NCBI RefSeq assembly: GCF_036237315.1
Contig: NZ_CP108356.1
Location: 6,019,501 to 6,083,500 of the forward strand
Length of the DNA: 64,000 bases
Reading direction: 5' to 3'
Origin: Streptomyces sp. NBC_01351
Lineage (GTDB): Bacteria > Actinomycetota > Actinomycetes > Streptomycetales > Streptomycetaceae
The notes under the pieces were generated by a model, which made no database searches, was not told the origin of the DNA, and was given only the letters and a program-made list of their open reading frames with translations. Within the stretch, counting starts at the first letter, position 1; every line of letters begins with the position of its first letter. A program made the translations under genes and the position numbers. Positions 52,615 to 60,417 of this stretch are shown here, piece by piece.

Positions 52615-54242
52615 GCACTGCGACCACTGACACGAAGGCGCGCAAAGCGCCTGCCGGCGAGCGCGTAGCGGACTGGGCGGACGGCCGCCTGGGCATCTAC
52701 AGCCTGGCCAAGTCCAACATGCGGAAGATCTTCCCGGACCACTGGTCCTTCATGCTGGGCGAGATCTGCCTCTACACCTTCATCATCATCATCCTCACGG
52801 GTGTGTACCTGACGCTGTTCTTCCACCCGAGCATGAACGAGGTCGTGTACCACGGCTCGTACGTGCCGATGCAGGGCGTCATGATGTCCGAGGCCTTCGC
52901 CTCGACTCTGGACATCAGCTTCGACGTCCGCGGTGGTCTGCTCATCCGTCAGATCCACCACTGGGCGGCGCTGATCTTCGTCGCGGCGATGATCGTGCAC
53001 ATGATGCGCGTCTTCTTCACCGGCGCGTTCCGCAAGCCCCGTGAGATCAACTGGATCTTCGGCTTCCTGCTGCTGCTCCTCGGCATGTTCACCGGTTTCA
53101 CCGGTTACTCGCTGCCGGACGACCTGCTGTCGGGTACCGGTGTCCGCTTCATGCAGGGCGCGATCCTGTCCGTGCCGGTCATCGGCACGTACCTGTCGTT
53201 CTTCCTCTTCGGCGGAGAGTTCCCGGGCGGCGACTTCGTCGCACGGTTCTACTCGATCCACATCCTGCTGCTGCCCGGCATCATGATGGGCCTGCTGGTG
53301 GCCCACCTGATCCTGGTCTTCTACCACAAGCACACCCAGTTCGCGGGCCCCGGCAAGACGAACAACAACGTCGTCGGCATGCCGCTGCTGCCGGTCTACA
53401 TGGCCAAGGCCGGAGGCTTCTTCTTCCTGGTCTTCGGTGTCATCGCGGCCGTCTCGGCGATCGCCTCGATCAACCCGATCTGGGCGCTCGGCCCGTACCG
53501 CCCGGACCACGTGTCCACCGGTGCGCAGCCCGACTGGTACATGGGTATGCCGGAAGGCCTGATCCGAGCCATGCCGGGCTGGGAGATCAACCTGTGGGGC
53601 CACACGCTCGTCCTGGGCGTGTTCATCCCGCTGATCCTCTTCCCGCTGGTACTGGTCGCGATCGCTGTCTGGCCGTTCATCGAGTCCTGGGTCACCGGGG
53701 ACAAGCGCGAGCACCACATCCTGGACCGCCCGCGCAACGTCCCGACCCGTACGGCCTTCGGTGTCGCCTGGCTCACCGAGTACGTCGTACTGCTCATCGG
53801 CGGCGGCAACGACATGTTCGCCCAGTACTTCCACCTGTCGATCAACTCGATCACCTGGTTCGTCCGGATCGGCTTCTTCGTCGCCCCGGTCGTCGCCTTC
53901 ATCATCACCAAGCGGATCTGCATCGGCCTCCAGCGCCGGGACCACGACAAGGTGCTGCACGGTCGCGAGACCGGCATCATCAAGCGTCTGCCGCACGGTG
54001 AGTTCGTCGAGGTCCACGAGCCGCTGTCGCAGGGCAAGCTGCACACGCTCACCTCGCACGAGCAGTACAAGCCGATCGAGATCGGCCCGACGGTCGACGA
54101 GAACGGTGTCGAGCGCAAGGTGACGGCCATGGAGAAGCTGCGCGCGAAGCTCAGCAAGGGCTTCTACGCGGAGAACAACCAGCTCCCGAAGCCCACGGCC
54201 GAGGAGTACAAGGAGATCCAGTCGGGCCACGGCCACCACTGA
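52611..54242 (+). CDS. qcrB: Cytochrome b subunit of the bc1 complex
   Basis: 543 residues: eight core helices with haem-ligand histidines in IRQIHHWAALIF and FYSIHILLLPG..VAHL, the Qo-site GPYRPDHVSTG near the PEWY-equivalent PDWY, and a long hydrophilic C-terminal extension typical of actinobacteria. Oxidises menaquinol and hands electrons to the Rieske centre. Its homologue in mycobacteria is the target of telacebec. Followed by a strong terminator. Confidence 0.98.
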   Translation: MSTATTDTKARKAPAGERVADWADGRLGIYSLAKSNMRKIFPDHWSFMLGEICLYTFIIIILTGVYLTLFFHPSMNEVVYHGSYVPMQGVMMSEAFASTLDISFDVRGGLLIRQIHHWAALIFVAAMIVHMMRVFFTGAFRKPREINWIFGFLLLLLGMFTGFTGYSLPDDLLSGTGVRFMQGAILSVPVIGTYLSFFLFGGEFPGGDFVARFYSIHILLLPGIMMGLLVAHLILVFYHKHTQFAGPGKTNNNVVGMPLLPVYMAKAGGFFFLVFGVIAAVSAIASINPIWALGPYRPDHVSTGAQPDWYMGMPEGLIRAMPGWEINLWGHTLVLGVFIPLILFPLVLVAIAVWPFIESWVTGDKREHHILDRPRNVPTRTAFGVAWLTEYVVLLIGGGNDMFAQYFHLSINSITWFVRIGFFVAPVVAFIITKRICIGLQRRDHDKVLHGRETGIIKRLPHGEFVEVHEPLSQGKLHTLTSHEQYKPIEIGPTVDENGVERKVTAMEKLRAKLSKGFYAENNQLPKPTAEEYKEIQSGHGHH

Positions 54243-54315
54243 TCCCCGGCTTCACCGCACGACCGCATGACCGCATGAGGGATTGATTTCGGTCAGTCCT
54301 GGTGTCGCCACGGCG

Positions 54316-54346
54316 AGAGCCCCGTCCAGTGTCTGGACGGGGCTCT
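54316..54346 (+). terminator. Terminator of the ctaE-qcr cluster
   Basis: A perfect 14-base-pair stem (54316-54329 with 54333-54346) with TGT loop, followed by TT. Confidence 0.9.
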
Positions 54347-54411
54347 TTGCCGTCTCCCGGGCTGGATAGGCTGAAGCCCTTCCTATTCGCGTGGACCATC
54401 AGGAGCGGACC

Positions 54412-55476
54412 ATGAACGTTGTGACCCCGGCAGGCGGCGACAGCGTGGCGGCCCTCACCTGGCCGGGTGTTCTCGACGCCCTGCTGACCGGCCGTGACCT
54501 GAGTGCCGACGACACCGCCTGGGCCATGGACCGGATCATGCGGGGGGAGGCCACCGACGCCCAGATCGCCGGCTTCGCGGTCGCGCTGCGGGCCAAGGGC
54601 GAGACGGTCGCGGAGATCAACGGCCTCGTACGGGCGATGTACGGGCACGCCAACCTGATCGAGGTACCGGGGCGGACGGTGGACATCGTCGGCACGGGCG
54701 GCGACGGGGCCAAAACGGTGAACATCTCCACGATGTCGGCGCTCGTGGTGGCCGGTACGGGCGCCAAGGTGGTCAAGCACGGCAACCGGGCCGCGTCCTC
54801 GGCGAGCGGCTCCTCGGACGTGCTGGAGAAGCTCGGCGTCAACCTCAACCTCACCCCGGAGCGGGTCGTGGAGGTCGCCGAGGAGGCCGGCATCACCTTC
54901 TGCTTCGCGGTGAAGTTCCACCCGGCGCTGCGGCACGTGGCGGCGGCCCGCAAGGAGCTGGGCATCCGGACCACCTTCAACTTCCTCGGCCCGCTCACCA
55001 ACCCGGCCCGGGTACGCGCCCAGGCCACCGGTGTCGCCGATGCCCGGGTGGCCCCGATCGTGGCGGGCGTGCTCGCCGAGCGTGGCTCGTCCGCGCTGGT
55101 CTTCCGCGGTGACGACGGCCTCGACGAGCTGACGACGACCGCCACCTCCCGCGTGTGGTGGGTGCGCGACGGGAAGGTCTCTGAGCAGAGCTTCGACCCG
55201 CGCGACGTGGGCATCCAGCTGGTCGACGTGTCCGCCCTGGCCGGCGGGGACCCCTCGTTCAACGCGGACGTGGCCCGCCGCCTGCTGGCGGGGGAGACGG
55301 GCCCGGTCCGCGACGCGGTCCTGCTGAACTCGGCGGCGGCCCTCGTCGCCCTGGACCCGGGTACGGGCACGCTGGAGGAGCAGCTCGCGGCCGGCATCAC
55401 CCGTGCGGCGGAGTCGATCGACTCGGGTTCCGCGCAGGCCGCGCTGGAGCGGTGGGTGGCGGCCAGCAACGCCTGA
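54412..55476 (+). CDS. trpD: Anthranilate phosphoribosyltransferase
   Basis: 354 residues. Transfers phosphoribosyl from PRPP to anthranilate in tryptophan synthesis. The PRPP-binding glycine loop is [17 protein letters not shown], and [18 protein letters not shown] and [19 protein letters not shown] follow. ATG at 54412 has AGGAG in place. The gene is separate from other trp genes, and lies between two terminators, so it is monocistronic. Confidence 0.97.
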   Translation: MNVVTPAGGDSVAALTWPGVLDALLTGRDLSADDTAWAMDRIMRGEATDAQIAGFAVALRAKGETVAEINGLVRAMYGHANLIEVPGRTVDIVGTGGDGAKTVNISTMSALVVAGTGAKVVKHGNRAASSASGSSDVLEKLGVNLNLTPERVVEVAEEAGITFCFAVKFHPALRHVAAARKELGIRTTFNFLGPLTNPARVRAQATGVADARVAPIVAGVLAERGSSALVFRGDDGLDELTTTATSRVWWVRDGKVSEQSFDPRDVGIQLVDVSALAGGDPSFNADVARRLLAGETGPVRDAVLLNSAAALVALDPGTGTLEEQLAAGITRAAESIDSGSAQAALERWVAASNA

Positions 55477-55507
55477 TTCCGCCTGGTTCCACCTGATCGT
55501 TTTGAGC

Positions 55508-55542
55508 CAAGACCCCGGTCCAGCATGCGGACCGGGGTCTTG
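55508..55542 (+). terminator. Hairpin terminator after trpD
   Basis: A perfect 14-base-pair stem (55508-55521 with 55529-55542) with a 7-base loop, 31 bases past the trpD stop. Confidence 0.88.
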
Positions 55543-55575
55543 CGCCATGAGGATCATGTGGCAGGATGCTGACCA

Positions 55576-55693
55576 GGTCACGAGTGACAGCGTTTAGGCC
55601 CCGGCTTGCTGTCCGGCAACCCTCCTTCCGTGGCGGGGTGCCCCGGGTGATGACCAGGTCGTAGGCAGCAAGGCCTACGGCAAGCGCGGATCC
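55576..55693 (+). promoter_or_regulatory. SAM-IV riboswitch
   Basis: About 118 bases that follow the SAM-IV aptamer: GGTCACGAGTGACAGCG at the start, CCCCGGCTTGCTG, CCGGCAACCCTCC, GGCGGGGTGCCCCGGGTGA, TGACCAGG closing against GGTCA, and the 3' pseudoknot hairpin with GGCAAGCGCGG. SAM-IV is an S-adenosylmethionine sensor largely confined to actinobacteria, and normally shuts off downstream sulfur-metabolism genes when SAM is high. It lies 245 bases before the class-V PLP enzyme gene. Confidence 0.93.
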
Positions 55694-55734
55694 CTCGATA
55701 CCAGGGGTCCTGGTCTATTCGAGGAGCGTTTTCC

Positions 55735-55755
55735 GTGAGCAAGCGAATGCGATAG
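55735..55755 (+). other. Six-codon leader ORF behind the riboswitch
   Basis: GTG AGC AAG CGA ATG CGA TAG encodes only VSKRMR. It is preceded at a suitable distance by GAGGAGCG (from 55721), the best ribosome-binding site in this leader, and is the first start after the aptamer. It may let the riboswitch act through translation of a leader peptide. The remaining 180 bases to the main ATG hold no other open frame of note. Confidence 0.5.
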
Positions 55756-55937
55756 GGCGACTCCGCCCCTTCTTCAACCCTCGGATCAGGGTCACTTCCG
55801 CGTACCCGCGTCGTGCCCGCCCCTCCTTCCTCTCCGAGGTCTTTCCCGTACCCCCGCTCGGCGGCATCGACCGCCGTAGCTCTGCCGCGTACGGGCACAC
55901 CGAAGCCATTCCGCCCTGCCTGCCGGGAGATACCGCC

Positions 55938-57323
55938 ATGTCCGCATCCCTGAACACTGTCGCCGCTGCCACCGCCACCGCCGTGGACCCCGCCTGTGCC
56001 GAGCCGCTCGCGGTCCTCGGCCGGGACGTCACCGTCCCGCTCGTCACCGGCGGCGAGGTCACCTACGCGGCCCTCGACTACGCGGCCAGCGCCCCCGCGC
56101 TCCAGCGGGTCTGGGACGACGTGGCCGCGTACGCCCCCTACTACGGCAGCGTGCACCGCGGGGCCGGCTACCTCTCGCAGCTCTCCACCGACCTCTTCGA
56201 GCAGAGCCGGGTCACGGTCGCCGAGTTCCTCGACTGCCGCCCCTCCGACCAGGTGGTCTTCACCCGCTCCACCACCGACTCCCTGAACCTGCTCGCCGCC
56301 GTGCTCCCCGCCGACTGCCAGGTCTTCGTCTTCGAGACCGAGCACCACGCCTCGCTCCTGCCGTGGACGAACGCACGGGTCACCTACCTCAACGCCCCCC
56401 GCACCCCGGACGAGGCCGTCGCCACCCTGGAGCGCGCGCTCGCCGACCGTGACCCGTACGGCCCGGCGCTGGTCTGCGTCACCGGCGCGTCGAACGTCAC
56501 CGGTGAGCTGTGGCCGGTGAAGGAGCTCGCCGCCGCCGCGCACGCCCACGGCGCACGGATCGTCCTGGACGCCGCCCAACTGGCCCCCCACCACCCTGTC
56601 TCCGTACGGGAGTTGGACGTGGACTGGGTCGCCTTCTCCGGCCACAAGCTGTACGCCCCCTTCGGCTCGGGCGTGCTCGCCGGCCGCGCGGACTGGCTCC
56701 AGGAGGCCGACCCGTACCTGGCGGGCGGCGGCGCCTCCCGCAAGGTGGCCCGGCGCGAGGACGGCGGCGTGGACGTCGAGTGGCACACCACGGCCGCCCG
56801 CCACGAGGCCGGCTCCCCGAACGTCATCGGCGTCTACTCGATCGCCTCCGCCTGCCGCGCCCTTCGGGAAGCCAGCTTTGAGAACCTCGTAGCCCGCGAG
56901 AACCACCTCATCGCCAAGGTCCGGAGCGGCCTGGCCGAGGTCCCCGCGGTCCGCGTCCTCTCCCTCTTCGGCGACGAGGCCCCCCGCGTAGGCGTCATCT
57001 CCTTCGTCGTAGACGGCTGGAACAGCTCCCACTTCGCCGCCGCCCTCTCCGCGGAATACGGCATCGGCGTCCGCGACGGCCTCTTCTGCGCCCACCCGCT
57101 GGTCCGCACCCTGCTGGGCAGCGAGCCGCAGGCCCAGGGCGAATGCGGAGCCCCGGAGGCGGCCCCCGGGGAGCGCTCCCTCAACGCCATCCGCGTCAGC
57201 TTCGGCGCGGGCACCCCCGACGAGCACGTGGATCGCTTCGTCGGCGCGGTCAAGGAGCTCGTCTCGGACGGCGCGAAGTGGCAGTACCGCACGGAAGAGG
57301 GCCGCTGCGTCCCGGCCGTCTGA
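55938..57323 (+). CDS. Class-V aminotransferase-fold PLP enzyme under a SAM-IV riboswitch
   Basis: 461 residues. The PLP lysine is in VAFSGHKLYAPFG, with HHASLLPW and VLDAAQLAPHHP as further cofactor contacts. It belongs with cysteine desulfurase/cysteine lyase-like or isopenicillin-N-epimerase-like enzymes, and lacks the mobile persulfide Cys loop in the usual place. Control by SAM points to a role in sulfur amino acid metabolism, for example cleavage of a sulfur substrate, but the exact reaction is not determined. ATG at 55938 has CGGGAGA upstream. Confidence 0.85.
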   Translation: MSASLNTVAAATATAVDPACAEPLAVLGRDVTVPLVTGGEVTYAALDYAASAPALQRVWDDVAAYAPYYGSVHRGAGYLSQLSTDLFEQSRVTVAEFLDCRPSDQVVFTRSTTDSLNLLAAVLPADCQVFVFETEHHASLLPWTNARVTYLNAPRTPDEAVATLERALADRDPYGPALVCVTGASNVTGELWPVKELAAAAHAHGARIVLDAAQLAPHHPVSVRELDVDWVAFSGHKLYAPFGSGVLAGRADWLQEADPYLAGGGASRKVARREDGGVDVEWHTTAARHEAGSPNVIGVYSIASACRALREASFENLVARENHLIAKVRSGLAEVPAVRVLSLFGDEAPRVGVISFVVDGWNSSHFAAALSAEYGIGVRDGLFCAHPLVRTLLGSEPQAQGECGAPEAAPGERSLNAIRVSFGAGTPDEHVDRFVGAVKELVSDGAKWQYRTEEGRCVPAV

Positions 57324-57335
57324 CAGGCTGCGCGC

Positions 57336-57920
57336 ATGACGTCGTACTGGGATCCGATACCTACCGTCCGGGCGATGGTGGGCGAGCCCCATCCGCTGTG
57401 GCGTGGAGACCGGGTGGGGAGCGACTGGTCCCGCCCCGCGCCGGACGGGTGGGAGCAGCGGGACTGGCGCAACGTGCCGGGGCCGTTCTACACGGCGAAC
57501 ACGGACAACTGCCTCACCGGCCGGCAGTGCGCACCCGACCACGTCATGTACGAGGACGAGTACTGCAGTGAGTTCGTCTACCGCCAGCCCCGGACCGCCG
57601 CCGAGGTCCACGCCCTGACCTGTGCCGCCGACTGCGAGCCTTTCAGGGCATACGGAGGCGACGGCGATGCCCACTGGACTCCGGAGCTGGTCCGCGACTG
57701 GTGGCGTGACCGAGTCCGGGTGCGGGAGTGGGCCGTGACCCTGGACCGGAAGTGGTCGGTGTCGGAGAGGGAGTACGAGCGCGAGGCCGCCTCCGGTGCC
57801 CGTGACTACGTCGCGCACATCGACCACGGCTTGGCGGACTACCTGCGCGGGTACGCCTTCTGGCTCGCGGAGGGCCGCCCGGCCGGGCCGGGGGAGACCC
57901 TGCCGGAGCTGGGCGCATGA
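57336..57920 (+). CDS. Unknown protein, first of a tandem paralogue pair
   Basis: 194 residues, starting MTSYWDPIPTVRAMVGEPHPLW. Trp- and Asp/Glu-rich, with conserved cysteines (NCLTGRQCAP, YCSEF, LTCAADCEPF) that could bind a metal or form disulfides, although there is no signal peptide. The C-terminal helix ends with RPAGPGETLPELGA. It is closely similar to the next gene over its whole length. It starts 12 bases after the PLP enzyme, so the three genes probably form an operon. I do not recognise the family. Confidence 0.8.
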   Translation: MTSYWDPIPTVRAMVGEPHPLWRGDRVGSDWSRPAPDGWEQRDWRNVPGPFYTANTDNCLTGRQCAPDHVMYEDEYCSEFVYRQPRTAAEVHALTCAADCEPFRAYGGDGDAHWTPELVRDWWRDRVRVREWAVTLDRKWSVSEREYEREAASGARDYVAHIDHGLADYLRGYAFWLAEGRPAGPGETLPELGA

Positions 57921-58501
57921 CGTACTGGGACCCGGTTCCGACCGTGCGCGGCGCCGTCGGCAAGCCGCTGCCCCAGTGGGGTCCCGGAGCGGCCGCCGTG
58001 CGCCACGACTGGTCGGGGCCGGCGCCCTGGGGGCGGGAGAATCGGGACTGGCGAAGCGTCCCGGGCCCGTTCTACGCCTCGGAGACCGACACGTGCTGGA
58101 CGGGGCGGACCTGCGCGCCCGCCAACGTGCTGTACGACGACGACGGCTACGGACAGGAGTTCGTCTTCCGTCAGCCGCGCAACCCGTACGAGGTGTACGA
58201 CCTGATCTGCGCGGGGGAGTGCGAGGTCCTCGCCGGGTACGGCGGTGATGGCGACCTGCACTGGACCCCGGAGCTGGTCCGCGACTGGTGGCGGGAGCGG
58301 GGCCGGGTGCGGGAGTGGGCCGCGGCCCTGGGCCGCACGTGGTCGCTCTCCGAACGGGAGGACAGGCGGGACGCGGCGGCCGGCGCCCGCGCGTACGTCG
58401 CCCACATCGACGGCCTGCTGGCGGAGTACCTGCGCGGTTACGTCTTCCGGCTCGCGGAGGGCCGCCCGGCCGGGCCGGGGGAGACCCTGCCGAGCCTCTG
58501 A
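57917..58501 (+). CDS. Unknown protein, second of a tandem paralogue pair
   Basis: 194 residues, same length as its upstream neighbour and similar throughout (MTYWDPVPTVRGAVGKPLPQW; TCWTGRTCAP; LICAGECEVL). ATGA overlaps the stop of the first copy. A 44-base block is identical in both genes (57862-57905 and 58449-58492), as is the stretch coding TPELVRDWWR, which implies a recent duplication or gene conversion. Shared cysteines between the copies support a structural or metal role. Function unknown. Confidence 0.8.
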   Translation: MTYWDPVPTVRGAVGKPLPQWGPGAAAVRHDWSGPAPWGRENRDWRSVPGPFYASETDTCWTGRTCAPANVLYDDDGYGQEFVFRQPRNPYEVYDLICAGECEVLAGYGGDGDLHWTPELVRDWWRERGRVREWAAALGRTWSLSEREDRRDAAAGARAYVAHIDGLLAEYLRGYVFRLAEGRPAGPGETLPSL

Positions 58502-58566
58502 CCCGGCGGGGCTGAGGGTGCCCGCTGGGTCGGGGTCGGCCTGTTGGGGCGGTGCCCCGCCGGAGT

Positions 58567-58843
58567 GTCTCCTCGTCCTCGCGCACTGAGGCACCGCTGC
58601 GAGAGGTGAGGGTGGTTGCGCGCTCGTCCTGCGGGGACACTCCGCCGTGTCCCCACCCCAACGCACGCTCCCGGCCCAGCGGGCGGGGGCACAAGGGCAC
58701 CCCTGCAGCACCGCGCGCTCCCGTTCCGCGGGGCGGAGTTTCGGCCGACGGGGGAGCGGGGGCGCTCCGGGGCGTCCCCGCAGGACGAGCGCGCAACCAC
58801 CCTCCACTTTGAAAGGTGCCTCGGTGCGCGAGGACGAGGAGAC
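58567..58843. repeat. MITE-like element with ~72-base inverted ends
   Basis: The gap of 506 bases between the paralogue pair and the Lrp-type gene has no credible ORF. Its main content is an element whose left end (58567-58638) and right end (58774-58843) are inverted near-copies, starting GTCTCCTCGTCCTCGCGCA and ending GCGCTCGTCCTGCGGGGAC. They differ only in a central stretch of about 20 bases and a few positions. The ~135-base core is GC-rich and non-coding. Confidence 0.8.
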
Positions 58844-58904
58844 GGCCCGGAGGGACCCCGCGGACCGGCCCGACGGCCAAGAACTCCGCCCCGGGGGGCA
58901 AACC

Positions 58905-58925
58905 CAGCCCCGCCGGCGTTTGAGG
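58905..58925 (+). repeat. CCGGCGTTTGAGG repeat arm
   Basis: Reads CAGCCCCGCCGGCGTTTGAGG, one base from the copy at 24800-24820 and close to the arm at 17155-17175. Confidence 0.65.
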
Positions 58926-59007
58926 CGCACCGAAGCCAGGGCCGCATGGACGAGAGGCAGGGAGCGGAGCCCGGCCGGACCGGCCACCGCGCCGGAGGCG
59001 TCAGGCG

Positions 59008-59289
59008 TTACGCGTCCAGGCCGATGGCGAAGGCCGCTTCCAGGTCGTGCTGCGAGTACGTGCGGAACGCCACGTGCGTGTCCGTGGCCTCGACGCCCGG
59101 GATCTTGCTGATGCGGCCCGGGATGATGTCCGCCAGGTTCTCGTGGCGGGCCACGCGGACCAGTGCGATCAGGTCGTACGTACCGGTGACGGAGTAGACC
59201 TCGCTGACGCTGTCCAGCGCGGCGATGGACTCGGCGATCTCGGGGATGCGGTCCACGCTGGTCTTGATGAGCACGATCGCGGTGATCAC
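59008..59289 (-). CDS. Lrp/AsnC effector-domain (RAM) protein without HTH
   Basis: 93 residues. MITAIVLIKTSVDRIPEIAESIAALDSV and VYSVTGTYDLIALVRVARHENL are the ACT-like RAM fold that binds amino acids in Lrp/AsnC regulators; there is no DNA-binding part. Such proteins can form decamer rings or bind partner regulators. Its GTG start overlaps the stop of the rhomboid gene upstream (GTGA), so the two are translated together. Confidence 0.9.
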   Translation of the reverse strand: MITAIVLIKTSVDRIPEIAESIAALDSVSEVYSVTGTYDLIALVRVARHENLADIIPGRISKIPGVEATDTHVAFRTYSQHDLEAAFAIGLDA

Positions 59290-60008
59290 GGTTGGCTGTC
59301 TCCCTCGGTGGCCGTCGCTGGTCGACCCACTCTAGTCGTACGCCGATACCGGGCCCACGCATAGAGGAAGCCGAGGGAGAAGCCCACCAGGTGGGCCAGG
59401 TACGCGACTCCGGGCCCGCTGTCCGCGCGGTGCGCGGCCACCCCCTGAAGGGCGAACCAGAAGAGGAGGACGATCCACGCCGGGAAGCGCAGCGGCAGGA
59501 AGAAGAGGAACGGGAACAGGCTCGTCACCCGGGCGCTCGGCAGCAGGCACAGGAAGGCGCCCAGGACCGCCGAGATCGCGCCCGACGCGCCGACCAGGGT
59601 CTGGTCCGAGGAGGCGTTGGCCGCCGCGTACGCCGCCAGCGCCAGGTAGCCCGTACAGAGGTAGAAGACGAGGAAGGCCGGGCGGCCCATCCGTTCCTCC
59701 GCCATCGCGCCGAAGACGTAGAGGAAGAGCATGTTCCCGAGCAGGTGCAGCCAGCTGCCGTGGACGAAGAGCGCGGTCAGCGGCGTCAGCCAGGCGCGCG
59801 GGCTGTTCGTGAAGAGTTCGTCCGGGACCACGCCCCAGCGCCGGAAGTACGCCGTCCCCGCGGTCAGGAGCTCGTCGCCCGTGCCGTAGGCCGGGTTCAG
59901 CCCGGAGGCCGGGCCGAGGACGAACACCAGAGCGCATCCCGCGATCAGCCCATGGGTGACCACCGGTCCCCGGGCAGCCTCGCGAACGGCCCGCCACCTT
60001 ACGATCAT
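59286..60008 (-). CDS. Rhomboid-family intramembrane serine protease
   Basis: 240 residues, six membrane helices. The catalytic Ser is in GASGAISAVLGAF, the His in AYLAHLVGFSLGFLYA, and the loop-1 WLHLLGNMLFLYVFG and the LxHxxxHLLGNM-type signature are present. It cleaves single-pass membrane proteins. The ATG at 60008 gives MIVRWRAVREAARG; a second ATG 12 bases upstream is open too. Overlaps the Lrp-type gene by 4 bases. Confidence 0.9.
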   Translation of the reverse strand: MIVRWRAVREAARGPVVTHGLIAGCALVFVLGPASGLNPAYGTGDELLTAGTAYFRRWGVVPDELFTNSPRAWLTPLTALFVHGSWLHLLGNMLFLYVFGAMAEERMGRPAFLVFYLCTGYLALAAYAAANASSDQTLVGASGAISAVLGAFLCLLPSARVTSLFPFLFFLPLRFPAWIVLLFWFALQGVAAHRADSGPGVAYLAHLVGFSLGFLYAWARYRRTTRVGRPATATEGDSQP

Positions 60009-60134
60009 GTGACAGAGCATGACGCAACCAGACCCACCTGGAGCGGTGGCAGGCCGTAGGGTTACGAGCTGCGGTCCGACGAGACCAGCGCGGACGGCTT
60101 TAATTGAATGAGCTACGAAGGAGAGAGCGGCCTG

Positions 60135-60374
60135 ATGACGGTTCCCCTGCCTACCGACACGACCCGGTGGCGCTGCACCCTGTGCGGCAACCTCACGCGC
60201 TTCGACGTCACCCGTTCGTCGAAGGTCGTGGAGTACGTCCACCTGGACCTCGCCGGGGAGCCCAAGGTCGAGGAGCGCGAGGTGGTCAATGAGACCATCG
60301 AGTCGGTCCGCTGCCGCTGGTGCAACGCGGTGGACCAGATCGAGCTCGTGGACAGGCCGGGCGCGGACTCCTGA
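60135..60374 (+). CDS. Small zinc-ribbon protein
   Basis: 79 residues. Two CxxC knuckles, CTLCGN (N-terminal) and CRWCNA (C-terminal), form a likely zinc ribbon around a beta hairpin. The GAAGGAGAG site at 60118-60126 lies between an upstream ATG (60108) and the ATG at 60135, so 60135 is the real start. Conserved in Streptomyces with unknown function; 43 bases before the NYN-domain gene, so probably co-transcribed. Confidence 0.85.
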   Translation: MTVPLPTDTTRWRCTLCGNLTRFDVTRSSKVVEYVHLDLAGEPKVEEREVVNETIESVRCRWCNAVDQIELVDRPGADS

Positions 60375-60417
60375 CGGAGCCCCGCCCACAGGTAGATCAC
60401 GGTAGGGGTGACGGATT

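Noticed and set aside
55578..58901. 1107-residue minus-strand open frame over the riboswitch, PLP enzyme and paralogue pair
   Set aside because: Runs antisense to three real genes and a riboswitch; low-complexity sequence.
58552..59197. Overlapping open frames in the gap after the paralogue pair
   Set aside because: They read through inverted repeats and have no ribosome-binding site or conserved residues.
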